Part shown: positions 47,109 through 56,167 of the stretch, in pieces
Layout of the letters: each line of letters starts with the position of its first letter
How positions within the stretch are numbered: position 1 is the first letter of the stretch
Assembly (NCBI RefSeq): GCF_003002815.1
Contig: NZ_PVTF01000003.1
Span: 248,001-312,000 of the forward strand
Length of the DNA: 64,000 nucleotides
Source of the DNA: Umezawaea tangerina
GTDB lineage: Bacteria > Actinomycetota > Actinomycetes > Mycobacteriales > Pseudonocardiaceae
Direction: 5' to 3'
Notes under the pieces: model-generated
What the model was told of the DNA's origin: nothing
Database searches by the model: none
What the model saw: only the letters and a program-made list of their open reading frames with translations
Position numbers and translations under genes: made by a program

Positions 47109-47837
47109 TCAGTCCCCCCGGCGCACAGCACCTAGGATCTGCTGCTCTCCGGGCGTGGTCACCAGTCGCAGCGGCCGCCAGAGGTTCTGGCCGAGCGCGA
47201 TCACCTGGTCGTCCTTCAGGGTCGTCAGCTGGTGGGCCATCTGCGGCGGCAGCCGCCAGATCTGGCTCGCCAGCTGCGCCTGGCCGACCGGCAGCCGCTG
47301 CAGCAGCACGAGGTCCGCCGAGCTGGCCGTGCTGGACGCCTGCGGGTGCAGGTACGGCAGCACGTACATCGTCGTCTGCCACGGCGACCGGGGCGGGAAC
47401 AGCTCCTGCGGCACGTGGCCGCCGTCGTGCACGACCAGCAGCGGGGCGTCCTCGGACGGCCTGGGCAGCTCGACGGGGCTGAGCCTGCGCATCTGCACCA
47501 GCGACGACGGTCGTCCGTCCGCGCCGTTGCCCGCGGCCCGCACCACCGGCTGCCACGCCGCGGGCCTGCCGGTGGCGATGGTGATCCACGCGCCGACCGC
47601 CATCGCCCGCAGCGCGACCTGGCGGGCCAGGTACAGGCCCCCCACGACGACCATGCGGGTCGGGGCGGACCGCAGCACCGAGATGGTCAGCGGTTCGCCG
47701 TTGAGCCCGGAGCCGAGCACCATGCCGCCGCGGTCGCCGCTCGGGCTGACCACGTCGAGCATCGCGGGGGAGACCAGGAACTCGGGCGCGATGCCCTTGC
47801 CCCGGCTCTGCGCGTCCAACAGCCGCGAGCTGCTCAC
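47109..47837 (-). CDS. Uncharacterised protein coupled to eccE
   Basis: 242 residues, no signal peptide or clear membrane helix. N-terminal SSRLLDAQSRGKGIAPEFLVSP, a possible Rossmann-like strand-helix (TRMVVVGGLYLARQVALRAMAVGAWITIATGRP), a second strand (APLLVVHDGGHVP), then helical QLASQIWRLPPQMAHQLTTLKDDQVIALGQNLWRPLRLVTTPGE. The second half of this could read as a target-recognition or nucleotide-binding unit, but no motif is decisive. GTG start overlaps the eccE stop (GTGA, 47834-47837), so it is made with EccE and likely serves the secretion machine. Family not recognised. Confidence 0.7.
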   Translation of the reverse strand: MSSSRLLDAQSRGKGIAPEFLVSPAMLDVVSPSGDRGGMVLGSGLNGEPLTISVLRSAPTRMVVVGGLYLARQVALRAMAVGAWITIATGRPAAWQPVVRAAGNGADGRPSSLVQMRRLSPVELPRPSEDAPLLVVHDGGHVPQELFPPRSPWQTTMYVLPYLHPQASSTASSADLVLLQRLPVGQAQLASQIWRLPPQMAHQLTTLKDDQVIALGQNLWRPLRLVTTPGEQQILGAVRRGD

Positions 47838-49180
47838 GCGACACCTCCGAGCGGGAGCGTCGCCGCGAGACCGGCGACCTGGAGGCCGCGCAGCGGGGTG
47901 AGGGTGATGTCGAGCTTGCCGCTGAGCGCCTTGAGCCTGGTGTCGGCCTTGTCCAGCTCGGCCTGCGTCCTGGCGCTGACCCGCACCAGCCCGCGCAGCC
48001 CGACCTGGCCCTCCTCGCTGCTCGGCGAGATCGACATGGACAGTGTGGACGACAGGGCGCGCACACCGGTCAGCGAGTTCAGGTTGTCCCGCATGCCCTT
48101 CGACGGCCAGCTGGTGATCGCGTAGCTGGCGTGCCCGACGCCGCCCGCGGTCACGCCGGACCACTTCTCGCGCAGCGAGACGCTGCCCGTGCCGCCCGCG
48201 ACCGCGGTCAGCTCGGCGGCCGAGATGCCCGCGCGGATCAGCTCGTCCGGGTCCAGCGGGCGGATCGTCACACCGGCGGACTCCAGCGCGTTGCGCACGC
48301 GCGACAGGGCGCCGATCAGCGCGCGGTGGGCTCCGATCACGCCGCCGCCGCGCTCCCTGATCGCGGCCGCGCAGCGCTTCGGGTCCAGCCGCACGGCGAT
48401 CCACGTGGTGCGCCTGGCCGCCGCGGGCAGCGGGCCGAGCACCTCCATGTAGGACGCCAGCGCGGGCGAACCGGGCGGCAGCGCGGCGCTGCCGGGGTAG
48501 CAGTGCCAGATGACCGAGATGGCGTCGAGCACCACACCGCGGTCCTCCAGGCACGGGGCAAGCGCGCCCAGCGGCAGGCTCGGGGCGCTGCCGACCGGCG
48601 AGATCAGGCCCGGAGCGGGGTCGACCAGCAGCACGGCCGTCCACGCGCCCTGGTGCCACGCCAGGCCCAGCGGCCTGCGCTCGTGGTCCTGGCCGTGCGC
48701 GACGACGAGGTCCGGGACCGCGAGCCGCAGCAGCGCGACGCGGGGGTCCTCCGGTCCGATGACGGAGGTCTCCTCCTCCGACGGCGGCTTCATCTCGGTG
48801 GGACCGTCCCGCTTGGCCGTGCGGCTGTGCGAGCGGAAGTTGTAGCGCAGCGTCAGGCCGACCCACTGGGTCAGCCAGCGGCCGCGCCTGCGGGCGAACG
48901 CCACGACCAGCGCGACGAACGCGATCCCGCCCGCCACGTACATCAGGCCGAGGTCGATCGCGAGCAGGACGAGCCCGATCGCGACGCCGACCTCCAGCAC
49001 GACCAGGTTGGCGACCGGCAGGGAGCCCAGGCTCGCGCCCGCGGCCCGGCGCCGGGCCCTGCCCACCGGGGGACGGGGCGGGGCGGCGGGTGGTGCCGTG
49101 GGCTTACCCTGCGGAGGAGGTCCCGAGGGGCGAGCCATGCCGGGGTTGGGCGGGCCCGGATGTGGAGTGGTCACGGACAT
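47834..49180 (-). CDS. eccE: Type VII secretion protein EccE
   Basis: 448 residues. Pro-rich cytoplasmic N-terminus (to about 48), two membrane helices (about 57-74 and 78-96), then the EccE soluble domain, with LAWHQGAWTAVLLVDPAPG, ARRTTWIAVRLDPKRCAAAI and SWPSKGMRDNLNSLTGVRALSSTLSMSISPSSEEGQVGLRGLVRVSA, a typical EccE stretch. EccE sits at the periphery of the ESX membrane complex. ATG 49180 chosen; a GTG at 49216 would extend it by 12 residues. Divergent from eccB. Confidence 0.85.
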   Translation of the reverse strand: MSVTTPHPGPPNPGMARPSGPPPQGKPTAPPAAPPRPPVGRARRRAAGASLGSLPVANLVVLEVGVAIGLVLLAIDLGLMYVAGGIAFVALVVAFARRRGRWLTQWVGLTLRYNFRSHSRTAKRDGPTEMKPPSEEETSVIGPEDPRVALLRLAVPDLVVAHGQDHERRPLGLAWHQGAWTAVLLVDPAPGLISPVGSAPSLPLGALAPCLEDRGVVLDAISVIWHCYPGSAALPPGSPALASYMEVLGPLPAAARRTTWIAVRLDPKRCAAAIRERGGGVIGAHRALIGALSRVRNALESAGVTIRPLDPDELIRAGISAAELTAVAGGTGSVSLREKWSGVTAGGVGHASYAITSWPSKGMRDNLNSLTGVRALSSTLSMSISPSSEEGQVGLRGLVRVSARTQAELDKADTRLKALSGKLDITLTPLRGLQVAGLAATLPLGGVA

Positions 49181-49342
49181 CCGTTCTGGTCTCTTTCCCC
49201 TCGATGTTCGGTGCACCTCGGGCTACGAGGAAGATGTCCCGGAAGGCTGATCACGCCGGGTCTCGTCAACCCGGTCACGGAGCGACCCTCATAGGGATAT
49301 CCTGCCGAACCGTACCGCGACTGGGAGAGCAGCGAGCCGAGA

Positions 49343-50974
49343 ATGGCATCAACACCCACCACCAAGTCACAGGTCCAGGCATACCGCTTCGTGCTGCGCC
49401 GGATGCAATCGGCCCTGGTGCGCAGAGACGCGGTGATGCTCCACGACCCGATGCGGAACCATTCGCGGGCGACGCTCGTGGGTGTGGTCCTCGGCGCCGT
49501 CGGCATGATCGGGTTCCTGATCTGGGGCCTGTTCTCGCCGGACCCGCAGCTGGACTCGGAGACCCAGATCGCGATCTCCAAGGAGACCGGCCAGATCTAC
49601 GTCGTGCGCCAGTCGCCGCGCGTGCTGATCCCGATGACCAACCTCGCGTCCGCGCGGCTCCTCCTGCTGCAGGAGTCGAGCCCGGACAAGGGCCAGTCGG
49701 GCAGCGTCAGCGGCGGTGACGCGGCGGCGGGCTCGGCGACCGGCCCGGCGGCGGTCAGCGGCGGGGAGCCCAAGCTGGTCAGCGAGAAGGCGCTCGCGAA
49801 GATCCCGAAGGGACGGTTGACCGGCATCCCGGACGGGCCGGACATGATGCCCGCCAACCAGGCCGACCGGATCGGCGCGGAATGGTCGGTCTGCGACCAG
49901 CTCACCCTCGACCAGGCCGTGCCCAACCCGGAGACGACGGCCAAGAACAAGACCACGGTCCTCGCGGGCATCTCCGGCGGCGGGAAGCCGTTGGACGGCA
50001 ACAAGGCCGTGCTCGTGAAGGCGGGCGCCGACGCCAAGAAGGCCTACCTGATCTACAAGCGGCCCGACGACAGCCGCTTCACGTCGACCAGCACGGTGCG
50101 GGCCGAGGTCGACCTGGCCGACCAGAAGGTCGTCAACGCGCTGCGCCTGCAGGGCAAGGTCCCCAGGCCCATCAGCACCGGTCTGCTGAACACCATCCAG
50201 GAGGTGGGCAAGCTCCAGGCGCCCGCCATCCCCGGACTCGGCTCGCAGATCAACTACATCAGCGGCGGCGTCGTGGTCGGCGACGTGCTGCAGGCCACCC
50301 GCACCGGCGAGAAGACGGTCTACTACGTCGCGCTGGAGAAGGGGCTGCAGGAGGTCCCGTTCGCGGTCGGCGACATCATCCGGTTCGCCTACAAGGGCGG
50401 CGTGAAGCCGAAGGAGATCGACCTCTCCGCGGTGCGCGACGTCGTGAAGGAGCTCGACCTCGGCGACTTCCCCACCGAGGTGCCCGCCGTCCTGGACGCG
50501 AACCCGGACAACGTCGTGATGTGCCTGGGCTGGCGCGCCGACAACGTGGGCGCGGAGAACAGGTCCGAGCACACCGAGGTCACCATCTCGGCCGTCCTGC
50601 CCGGACCCAAGGACGCGGTGCCGGTGCAGATCAACCAGGCGGGCGCGACCGGTGAGGTCGTCAGCCAGTTCATCATGGCCGCGGGCAAGGCGGGCGTGGT
50701 GCGCAGCTCGACGTCCATCCAGGACTACGGCAGCGGCCCGATCCACCTGATCACCGGCCGCGGCGTGAAGTACGGCATCCCGGACACGCTCACCAGCGGC
50801 GCGCTCGGCCTCGGCAAGGACGGCTTCATGCCCGCGCCGGAGTCGATCGTGAGCCTGCTGCCCAACGGTCCGCAGCTCAACCGCAACGACGCCTCGCGCA
50901 GCTACGACTCGATCCCCAACGCGGGCGGCGTGCTCCCCGAGGACGCCGCGGCGAAGAAGGCCGCGGGCGGCTGA
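49343..50974 (+). CDS. eccB: Type VII secretion protein EccB
   Basis: 543 residues. Short cytoplasmic N-terminus with the family motif TKSQVQAYRFVLRRMQSALVRRDAVMLHDPMRNHSRA, one membrane helix (about 45-65), then a large periplasmic-side domain with R-repeats (ISKETGQIYVVRQSPRVLIPMTNLASARLLL) and two Cys (WSVCDQL, VVMCLGW) expected to pair. Ends with NGPQLNRNDASRSYDSIPNAGG, normal for EccB. First gene of a rightward unit with two substrate-like genes. Confidence 0.95.
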   Translation: MASTPTTKSQVQAYRFVLRRMQSALVRRDAVMLHDPMRNHSRATLVGVVLGAVGMIGFLIWGLFSPDPQLDSETQIAISKETGQIYVVRQSPRVLIPMTNLASARLLLLQESSPDKGQSGSVSGGDAAAGSATGPAAVSGGEPKLVSEKALAKIPKGRLTGIPDGPDMMPANQADRIGAEWSVCDQLTLDQAVPNPETTAKNKTTVLAGISGGGKPLDGNKAVLVKAGADAKKAYLIYKRPDDSRFTSTSTVRAEVDLADQKVVNALRLQGKVPRPISTGLLNTIQEVGKLQAPAIPGLGSQINYISGGVVVGDVLQATRTGEKTVYYVALEKGLQEVPFAVGDIIRFAYKGGVKPKEIDLSAVRDVVKELDLGDFPTEVPAVLDANPDNVVMCLGWRADNVGAENRSEHTEVTISAVLPGPKDAVPVQINQAGATGEVVSQFIMAAGKAGVVRSSTSIQDYGSGPIHLITGRGVKYGIPDTLTSGALGLGKDGFMPAPESIVSLLPNGPQLNRNDASRSYDSIPNAGGVLPEDAAAKKAAGG

Positions 50975-51053
50975 TCCCCGGCGACTCCGACGGAACCGGA
51001 TCACGTCCGGCGCCGTCGGAGTCGGTGGTGCACAGTTCCTGGGGGAGGTACGG

Positions 51054-51419
51054 GTGAACGACGTCGCACGCAGGCTGGGAGGCGGACCGCAGGCGCCTTC
51101 CGCCGCGGGCCGGATCGAGGTCGACAGCGCCTGGCTGGAGCTCTACGCCAAGCGCGTCGAGGACGCCGCCGAGGAGCTGTCCCTGGCGCGCGGTGAGCTG
51201 CACGACAACCCGTTGCGCCCGCAGAGCTTCGGCGAGATCGGCAGGGGTCTGCGCACCGCCGAGGCCTACGGCCGCGCCTCCCGCCTGCTCAACCAGCAGC
51301 TGGACCGCGCCTGCGACGTGCTCAAGGCCGCGGGCAAGGGCCTGCACGACGTGGCCGGGCACTACGGCGGCACGGAGGACGAGGCCGTCCGGCTGATCAA
51401 GAACGCCGACCGCCGCTAG
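51054..51419 (+). CDS. WXG100-like / EspC-type putative type VII substrate
   Basis: 121 residues, almost entirely helical: RIEVDSAWLELYAKRVEDAAEELSLARGEL and AEAYGRASRLLNQQLDRACDVLKAAGKGLHDVAGHYGGTEDEAVRLI. No W-x-G turn, but the second helix ends with Tyr-x3-Glu (YGGTE), matching the general type VII secretion signal. Nine bases before the next substrate-like gene, so the two may be secreted as a pair. GTG start behind GGGGGAGG. Confidence 0.65.
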   Translation: MNDVARRLGGGPQAPSAAGRIEVDSAWLELYAKRVEDAAEELSLARGELHDNPLRPQSFGEIGRGLRTAEAYGRASRLLNQQLDRACDVLKAAGKGLHDVAGHYGGTEDEAVRLIKNADRR

Positions 51420-51427
51420 GGGGCTTC

Positions 51428-52597
51428 ATGCGTGGCAAGGACGGCAGGCAGATCGAGTCCGAGGTCGGTGCCGACCTGGACTACCTGTCCCAGCTCAGCC
51501 GCAGGCTCGGTGTCACCGACCTGGTGGAGGAGTACTTCACCCCGGTCGTCGGCGACTGGAACGACCTGCACGACGAGGCCGAGCGCTGGCGCGCGGCCGG
51601 ACAGGCGGCCGAGGCCGTCACCAAGGACCTGCTGAAGCCGCTGGGCAGGCTCGACTCGGCCTGGCAGGGTGCCTCCGCCGACTCGTTCGTCGACCACATG
51701 CAGAAGGTCGGCCTGGCGGGCCACGACATGTCCGACGTCATGGCCGCGATGGGCGAGGCGCTCGACGAGACCGCCGAGGGCATCCGCGGGATCGTCCAGG
51801 ACATGTCCGAGGTGTTCCGCGACACGGCCGACACCGTCTCCGGCGTCGCCGGGCTGCCGCTGGACGGCGACGCGCGGATCGTGGCGCACCTGGACGACCT
51901 GAAGGACCCGGCGAAGGAGATGTACGAGTCGGTCCGCGACGTGCTGGAGGCGTTCGGGCGGCTGTGCGACGGGGTGAGCGGGACGGACCAGGAGTTCGCC
52001 GGGCCGACCATGGAGCACCGGTACCCGGAGCGGAACTGGCAGTTCGCCGAGGCGGGCGCCGACGCTCGGGCTTCGCACGGGTCGCCGTCCTCGCGGGGTG
52101 CGGAGTCGATGAGCGGGTCGTTGGTCGGGGCCGGTTCGGCCGCCGCCCACGCCGGTGCCCCCAACACCGACGCTGCCCAGGCTGGTTCGGGGAAGCCTGA
52201 GGGCGCCGCTGCGGTCGCCGGTGCCGTCGGGGGTGGGTCGGGGTCGGTCGGTGGTGGTTCGTCCGCCGGAGGCGTTCCTGGGGGCTCGGTCGGAGGTTCC
52301 GCCGCGCCCGCGCCCAGCGCGCCCGCCGGTCCCACGCAGCCCGGTGGGTACACCGCCGTGCAGGAGCCCCACGCGGTGGAGCAGTCGGCGGCTCGGCCCG
52401 CCGCCGCGGCCGCGAGCGGGGGGAGTGCCCAGGGCGGCCAGCCCGCCGGTGGCGGGATGATGGCGCCGATGGGCGGCGGCGCCGGTGGGCAGCAGGGCGG
52501 GGACAAGGAGCACAAGTCCAAGGTCCGCCTCGCGGGCTCCACCGAAGAGGTGTTCGGCAAGCCCAAGAAGACCGCCCCTCCCGTCGTCGGGGAGTAG
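51428..52597 (+). CDS. Large WXG-domain type VII substrate with Gly/Ala/Pro-rich tail
   Basis: 389 residues. N-terminal helical WXG/PPE-like domain (about 1-190): DYLSQLSRRLGVTDLVEEYFTPVVGDWNDLHDEAERW, LDSAWQGASADSFVDHM with W-Q-G, and long amphipathic helices. Then about 150 residues of Gly/Ser/Ala/Pro low complexity (SGSVGGGSSAGGVPGGSVGG), and a conserved-looking end KVRLAGSTEEVFGKPKKTAPPVVGE. The layout resembles EspB-like secreted proteins. Reversed translation of the locus shows no other candidate partner than the upstream 121-residue gene. Confidence 0.7.
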   Translation: MRGKDGRQIESEVGADLDYLSQLSRRLGVTDLVEEYFTPVVGDWNDLHDEAERWRAAGQAAEAVTKDLLKPLGRLDSAWQGASADSFVDHMQKVGLAGHDMSDVMAAMGEALDETAEGIRGIVQDMSEVFRDTADTVSGVAGLPLDGDARIVAHLDDLKDPAKEMYESVRDVLEAFGRLCDGVSGTDQEFAGPTMEHRYPERNWQFAEAGADARASHGSPSSRGAESMSGSLVGAGSAAAHAGAPNTDAAQAGSGKPEGAAAVAGAVGGGSGSVGGGSSAGGVPGGSVGGSAAPAPSAPAGPTQPGGYTAVQEPHAVEQSAARPAAAAASGGSAQGGQPAGGGMMAPMGGGAGGQQGGDKEHKSKVRLAGSTEEVFGKPKKTAPPVVGE

Positions 52598-53053
52598 CCC
52601 CGCCGACGTGGCGATTTCTCGCCGTCTCACGAGGTCGGACCGACCGGTCCGCCAGCGTCGAGGTGCCCGTTTTGTCGGTTCTCGCCGGTGGCGTTCTGAA
52701 CCGGGGGCCCTCCCGAACGGGGGACGCCCGAGTCCGGCTGCGCGCCCCGGTCCGCCGCTGTCCCGCACCCGGTTTTGTCGGTGGTCGCCAGTAGCGTTCT
52801 GGTCCGGGGGCCTCTCGGACGGGGGACCTCCGAGTCCGGCTGCCCACCGCGGGCCGCTGCTTTCCTGCCACCGGTTTTGTCGGTGCCCGCCGGTACCGTC
52901 GTGGTTCGGGGGCCCTCCGGAACGGAGTACCCCAGCGCCGCCGTGAAAAGGGGCGGTGCCGTCACGAAAAAGGTCGGCCGCCTCGGAGGACCACCGACAC
53001 GACCGACCCCTGCGAAACCTTGAGCCAAGCCTTGAGACCCAGCCCAGCCCGGA
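52598..53053. repeat. Three-copy tandem repeat between the substrate gene and mycP
   Basis: 456-bp gap between convergent genes. GTTTTGTCGG recurs at 52669, 52772 and 52874, i.e. a period of 102-103 bp, with the following 60-100 bases also alike (CGCCGGTRNCGTTCTGG, CGGGGGCCYTC, GGGGGACNYCCGAGTCCGGCTGC). The third copy is truncated or diverged after about 60 bases. Frames through it are likely spurious. No terminator with T-run was found for either neighbour. Confidence 0.7.
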
Positions 53054-54490
53054 TCAGATCCGGCGGATGACCGACCGGTTGCGGTTGCGGTTCACGGTGT
53101 GGACCACGAACAGGGTGAGCAGCAGCAGGCCGACGCCGATCCCCGTGCCCGACAGGGCGACGATGAGCGGGGTCATGTCCTTCTCGTTGCCCAGGCCGAG
53201 GTCGGTGGTGATGGGCTTGATCTCGGGGGCGACGGCGCCCGCGCGCTCCGACGGCAGCTCGGCGGTGAGGGCGGCGATGGGGTTGATCATGCCCGCGCCG
53301 ACCTTGTGGTCCTTGCCGTTGGGGTTGCCGGGGTGCTGGGCGGTCATCGTGAGCCGGTCCATGACCTGGCGGGCGGTGAGGTCGGGGAAGCGCTCGCGCA
53401 CGAGCGCGGCGATGCCCGCGACGTAGGGCGAGGCGAAGCTGGTGCCCTGGATGGTGGTGAGGGCGCCGCGCTCGTCGGCGTTGGCGTTGGTCAGGCCTTG
53501 GCCCTTGGGGTCGAGGGTGGTGATGTCCTCGCCCGGCGCGGCGATGCTGACCCACGGGCCCCAGACGCTGAACGTGGACGGCTCGCCGCGGTCGCTGATG
53601 GACGCGACGGACAGCACGTCCTTGCTGTACCAGGGCGGTGAGGCGATGACCTTGACCGTGTCGGTGTTCTGGTTGTCGTTCTGCTCGGGGCAGCCCGTGC
53701 CGTCGGTGCCGATGTTGCCCGCGGCGGTCACGATGACGACGTTCCGCTCGTTCACCGCCCAGTCGATCGCGGCCTGGAGCTTGCGCTCGCCGGTGCTCGG
53801 CTCCTTGGGGGTGTCGCACGAGGTCAGCGAGATGTTGATGACGTCGGCGCCCCGGTCGACGGCGCGGACGATCGCCTGGGCCAGCGTGGTGACCTTGCCC
53901 GCGGACTTGCGCGGGTCGGCCGGGTCCTTGGACTCGTACCGGTCGCTGGTCTGCCGGATGGCCAGGATCTGGGCGTCGGGGGCCGCGCCGACGAACCCGG
54001 TCGAGTCGTCCTTGCTGGCCGCGGCCACGCCCGCCACCTCGGTGCCGTGGCCGTCGCAGTCGACGACGCCCTTCTCCGCCGCGACGACGTAGTCGCCGCC
54101 CGCCTCGACCCGGCCCTTGAGCCGGGGGTGCTCCTCGACGCCGGTGTCGATGATCGCGATCTTCACGCCCTTGCCGGTGGCGAACCGGTGCGCGTCGTCC
54201 AGCCGCAGCACCATCTGCGCGTGCGGCTTCGGCACCACCGGGCGGTTGCCGGTGTTGGACGCGATGCAGCCCTTGCTGTTCCTCTGGTACGTGCTCACGT
54301 CCGGCTTCGGCTCCGCGGGCTGGTCCAGCAGGCTCCGGTCGACGGGCGGCGGCACCGAGTTGGGGCGGGTCGGCTGCGCCGCGGGCTGGGCGGCGGCCAC
54401 GGCCGGGGCGAGCGACAGCGGGCCGGTCACGAGCAGCAGCGCGGTGGCCGCCGTGGCGGCCGCCTTCTTGACGGTGCGGGAAACACGCAT
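53054..54490 (-). CDS. mycP: Mycosin, type VII secretion-associated serine protease
   Basis: 478 residues. Signal peptide (about 1-34), mycosin N-terminal extension with Cys75 (GCIASNT), S8 domain with Asp115 (IIDTG), His148 (DGHGTEVAG) and Ser351 (GTSFASPYVAG), Cys225/Cys267 and Cys145 as in mycosins, then a C-terminal membrane helix (about 441-464) and basic tail. HGTEVAG (not HGTHVAG) and the C-terminal anchor distinguish it from the secreted subtilisin at 45261. Stabilises the ESX complex and cleaves some substrates. Downstream of eccD in one operon. Confidence 0.95.
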   Translation of the reverse strand: MRVSRTVKKAAATAATALLLVTGPLSLAPAVAAAQPAAQPTRPNSVPPPVDRSLLDQPAEPKPDVSTYQRNSKGCIASNTGNRPVVPKPHAQMVLRLDDAHRFATGKGVKIAIIDTGVEEHPRLKGRVEAGGDYVVAAEKGVVDCDGHGTEVAGVAAASKDDSTGFVGAAPDAQILAIRQTSDRYESKDPADPRKSAGKVTTLAQAIVRAVDRGADVINISLTSCDTPKEPSTGERKLQAAIDWAVNERNVVIVTAAGNIGTDGTGCPEQNDNQNTDTVKVIASPPWYSKDVLSVASISDRGEPSTFSVWGPWVSIAAPGEDITTLDPKGQGLTNANADERGALTTIQGTSFASPYVAGIAALVRERFPDLTARQVMDRLTMTAQHPGNPNGKDHKVGAGMINPIAALTAELPSERAGAVAPEIKPITTDLGLGNEKDMTPLIVALSGTGIGVGLLLLTLFVVHTVNRNRNRSVIRRI

Positions 54491-54513
54491 GGTGGTAGGC
54501 GTCCTCGCGGGGG

Positions 54514-55908
54514 TCAGGGCGCGATGAGTTGGCGCATCACGACGTAGAGGTCCATCACGGCCAGCGCGAGCGGCAGCACGGACGCGATCAGCACGCCCTC
54601 CAGCACGTCCACGGTCCGGCGCAGCACCGGCGAGAACTTCTGGTTCGGGAAGATCACGCCCAGCACGAGCGCGGCGATCGCCACGACGACGAACGCGCCG
54701 AAGGTGTAGAGCAGGCGGGTGGTGGGCGAGGCCTCCATCATCCAGCCGAGCAGCAGGCCCGCGCCGGCGAGCATGCCGCAGCCGAGCAGCGCCACGGCCT
54801 GCGCGCCGTTCGCGTAGGCCCGGCCGCGCAGCAGCAGCACGAGGGTCACGGCGCCGCCGAGCAGCGGGCCGAACACCGTGCCGTCGGAGGCGGCGATGAC
54901 GGCGGAGATGGCCGCGACCACGCCGCTGCCGACGATCATGCCGGTCATGTACTCGTGGGCGATGGCGGTGCGCCGCTCGATGACCGCGTACTCCGGGAAG
55001 CCGGTGTCCTCCTTGAGGTCCTCGGCACTGCCCGGCACGGTCGGCAGCGGCAGCTTCGCCAGCTGGATCGTGATCCGCGGCAGCACCGAGAGCGCGGCCA
55101 GCGAGACCGCGGCCGCGGCCGCCGCGATGCCCTGCGACGGGTGCGCGATCAGGGTGGCGACCAGGAACGCGATGGCGCCGAGGCCCGCGGCCGTCGCCGC
55201 CGCCACGAACACCGTGATGCCCTGGCCGATCAGCATGATGGCGGCCGAGGCGAAGATCAGCACGAGCACGCTGGCCAGCAGCAGGTTCGGCCTGCCGAGC
55301 TGGCCGGGGACGATGTAGAGGCCGGACACGAAGCTCATCGGCAGCGCGCCCGCCGCGGCGACGAGCACGCCCGTGTCGACCGAGTTGTACGACCGGGCCA
55401 CCACCGCGCCCGCGGCGATCGCCACGACGGCCGTGACACCGGCGGTGATCGCGACGGCCAGGCTGCTGCCACCCGAGACACCGCCCGCGAGGAACAGGGC
55501 CACCGAGGAGGCGATCAGCGCGAGCGCGCCCGCGAGGTGGCCGTACCGCCGCGCGGTCTCCTTCGTCCACGGCCGGAAGCTGTCCGGGTTGGACTCCGCG
55601 ATGGCGTCGACCACGTCGTCGTACAGCGGGGGCGGCGGGTTCTCGTTGCGCCGCCGCAGCTGGAGCAGGTCGCCGTCCACCACGCCCAGCGACGCGAGCG
55701 TGCGGCCGGGGTCGAGCGGGCTGTCGCCCAGCTTGGCCAGGCACCACCCGCCGTGCCGCACGCCGCCGTCCGGAGTGGCCTCCTTGGCCATGTCCAGCAG
55801 CATCGGCAGCAGGTCGGCCACCGCCACGTCGGCCGGCAGCGCGACGTCGATGCGCGTTCGCGGCGCCACCACCGTCACCCGGCTGAACACCGTCGTACCG
55901 GTCGCCAC
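54514..55908 (-). CDS. eccD: Type VII secretion protein EccD
   Basis: 464 residues. YukD/ubiquitin-like cytoplasmic domain (about 6-88; TVVAPRTRIDVALPADVAVADLLPMLLDM, RTLASLGVVDGDLLQLRRRNENPPPPLYDDVVDAI), then eleven hydrophobic helices filling the rest (about 115-460), which form the membrane vestibule of the ESX complex. GTG start. 23 bases upstream of mycP. Confidence 0.94.
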   Translation of the reverse strand: MATGTTVFSRVTVVAPRTRIDVALPADVAVADLLPMLLDMAKEATPDGGVRHGGWCLAKLGDSPLDPGRTLASLGVVDGDLLQLRRRNENPPPPLYDDVVDAIAESNPDSFRPWTKETARRYGHLAGALALIASSVALFLAGGVSGGSSLAVAITAGVTAVVAIAAGAVVARSYNSVDTGVLVAAAGALPMSFVSGLYIVPGQLGRPNLLLASVLVLIFASAAIMLIGQGITVFVAAATAAGLGAIAFLVATLIAHPSQGIAAAAAAVSLAALSVLPRITIQLAKLPLPTVPGSAEDLKEDTGFPEYAVIERRTAIAHEYMTGMIVGSGVVAAISAVIAASDGTVFGPLLGGAVTLVLLLRGRAYANGAQAVALLGCGMLAGAGLLLGWMMEASPTTRLLYTFGAFVVVAIAALVLGVIFPNQKFSPVLRRTVDVLEGVLIASVLPLALAVMDLYVVMRQLIAP

Positions 55909-56167
55909 CAGTGCCCCCTAAGTCCGTTTCGCCTGTTCCGCCGAACAGGTCCACCCGCTTGGCGGGGACCTTAGTATGGCCGTACCGCTCCGGTGCGCAC
56001 CGGCGGTTCCGGGGAACACGTCGGTCGGGCTTTTTCGTCGACCCGAGTCCACTCCGCCCGCGGGTGCGCCATAGTGTCGGTGAAGTGCTGGTCGCGCGCG
56101 CCCGCTACGCGGAGCGGGAATGCGCCGAGGGGTTGTTCGACTAACGACTTGAAGAGGTGCCTGTTAG
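55909..56167. promoter_or_regulatory. Divergent eccD/eccC control region with paired GTTC-N4-GAAC repeats
   Basis: Two inverted repeats of the same form, GTTC-N4-GAAC, at 55935-55946 (extended to CCTGTTC/GAACAGG) and 56006-56017, centres 71 bp apart. A -10-like TAGTAT (55972-55977) between them faces eccC; no good -35 was found. This suggests a regulator binding both sites over the divergent promoters. Confidence 0.45.

Noticed and set aside
52627-53028. 133-codon minus-strand ORF with three TDKTG-like repeats
   Set aside because: The peptide repeats mirror the 102-bp DNA repeat; no ribosome site and it overlaps the 3' flank of mycP.
55935-56017. LexA (SOS) boxes
   Set aside because: The half-sites are GTTC-N4-GAAC, the reverse order of the actinobacterial GAAC-N4-GTTC box.
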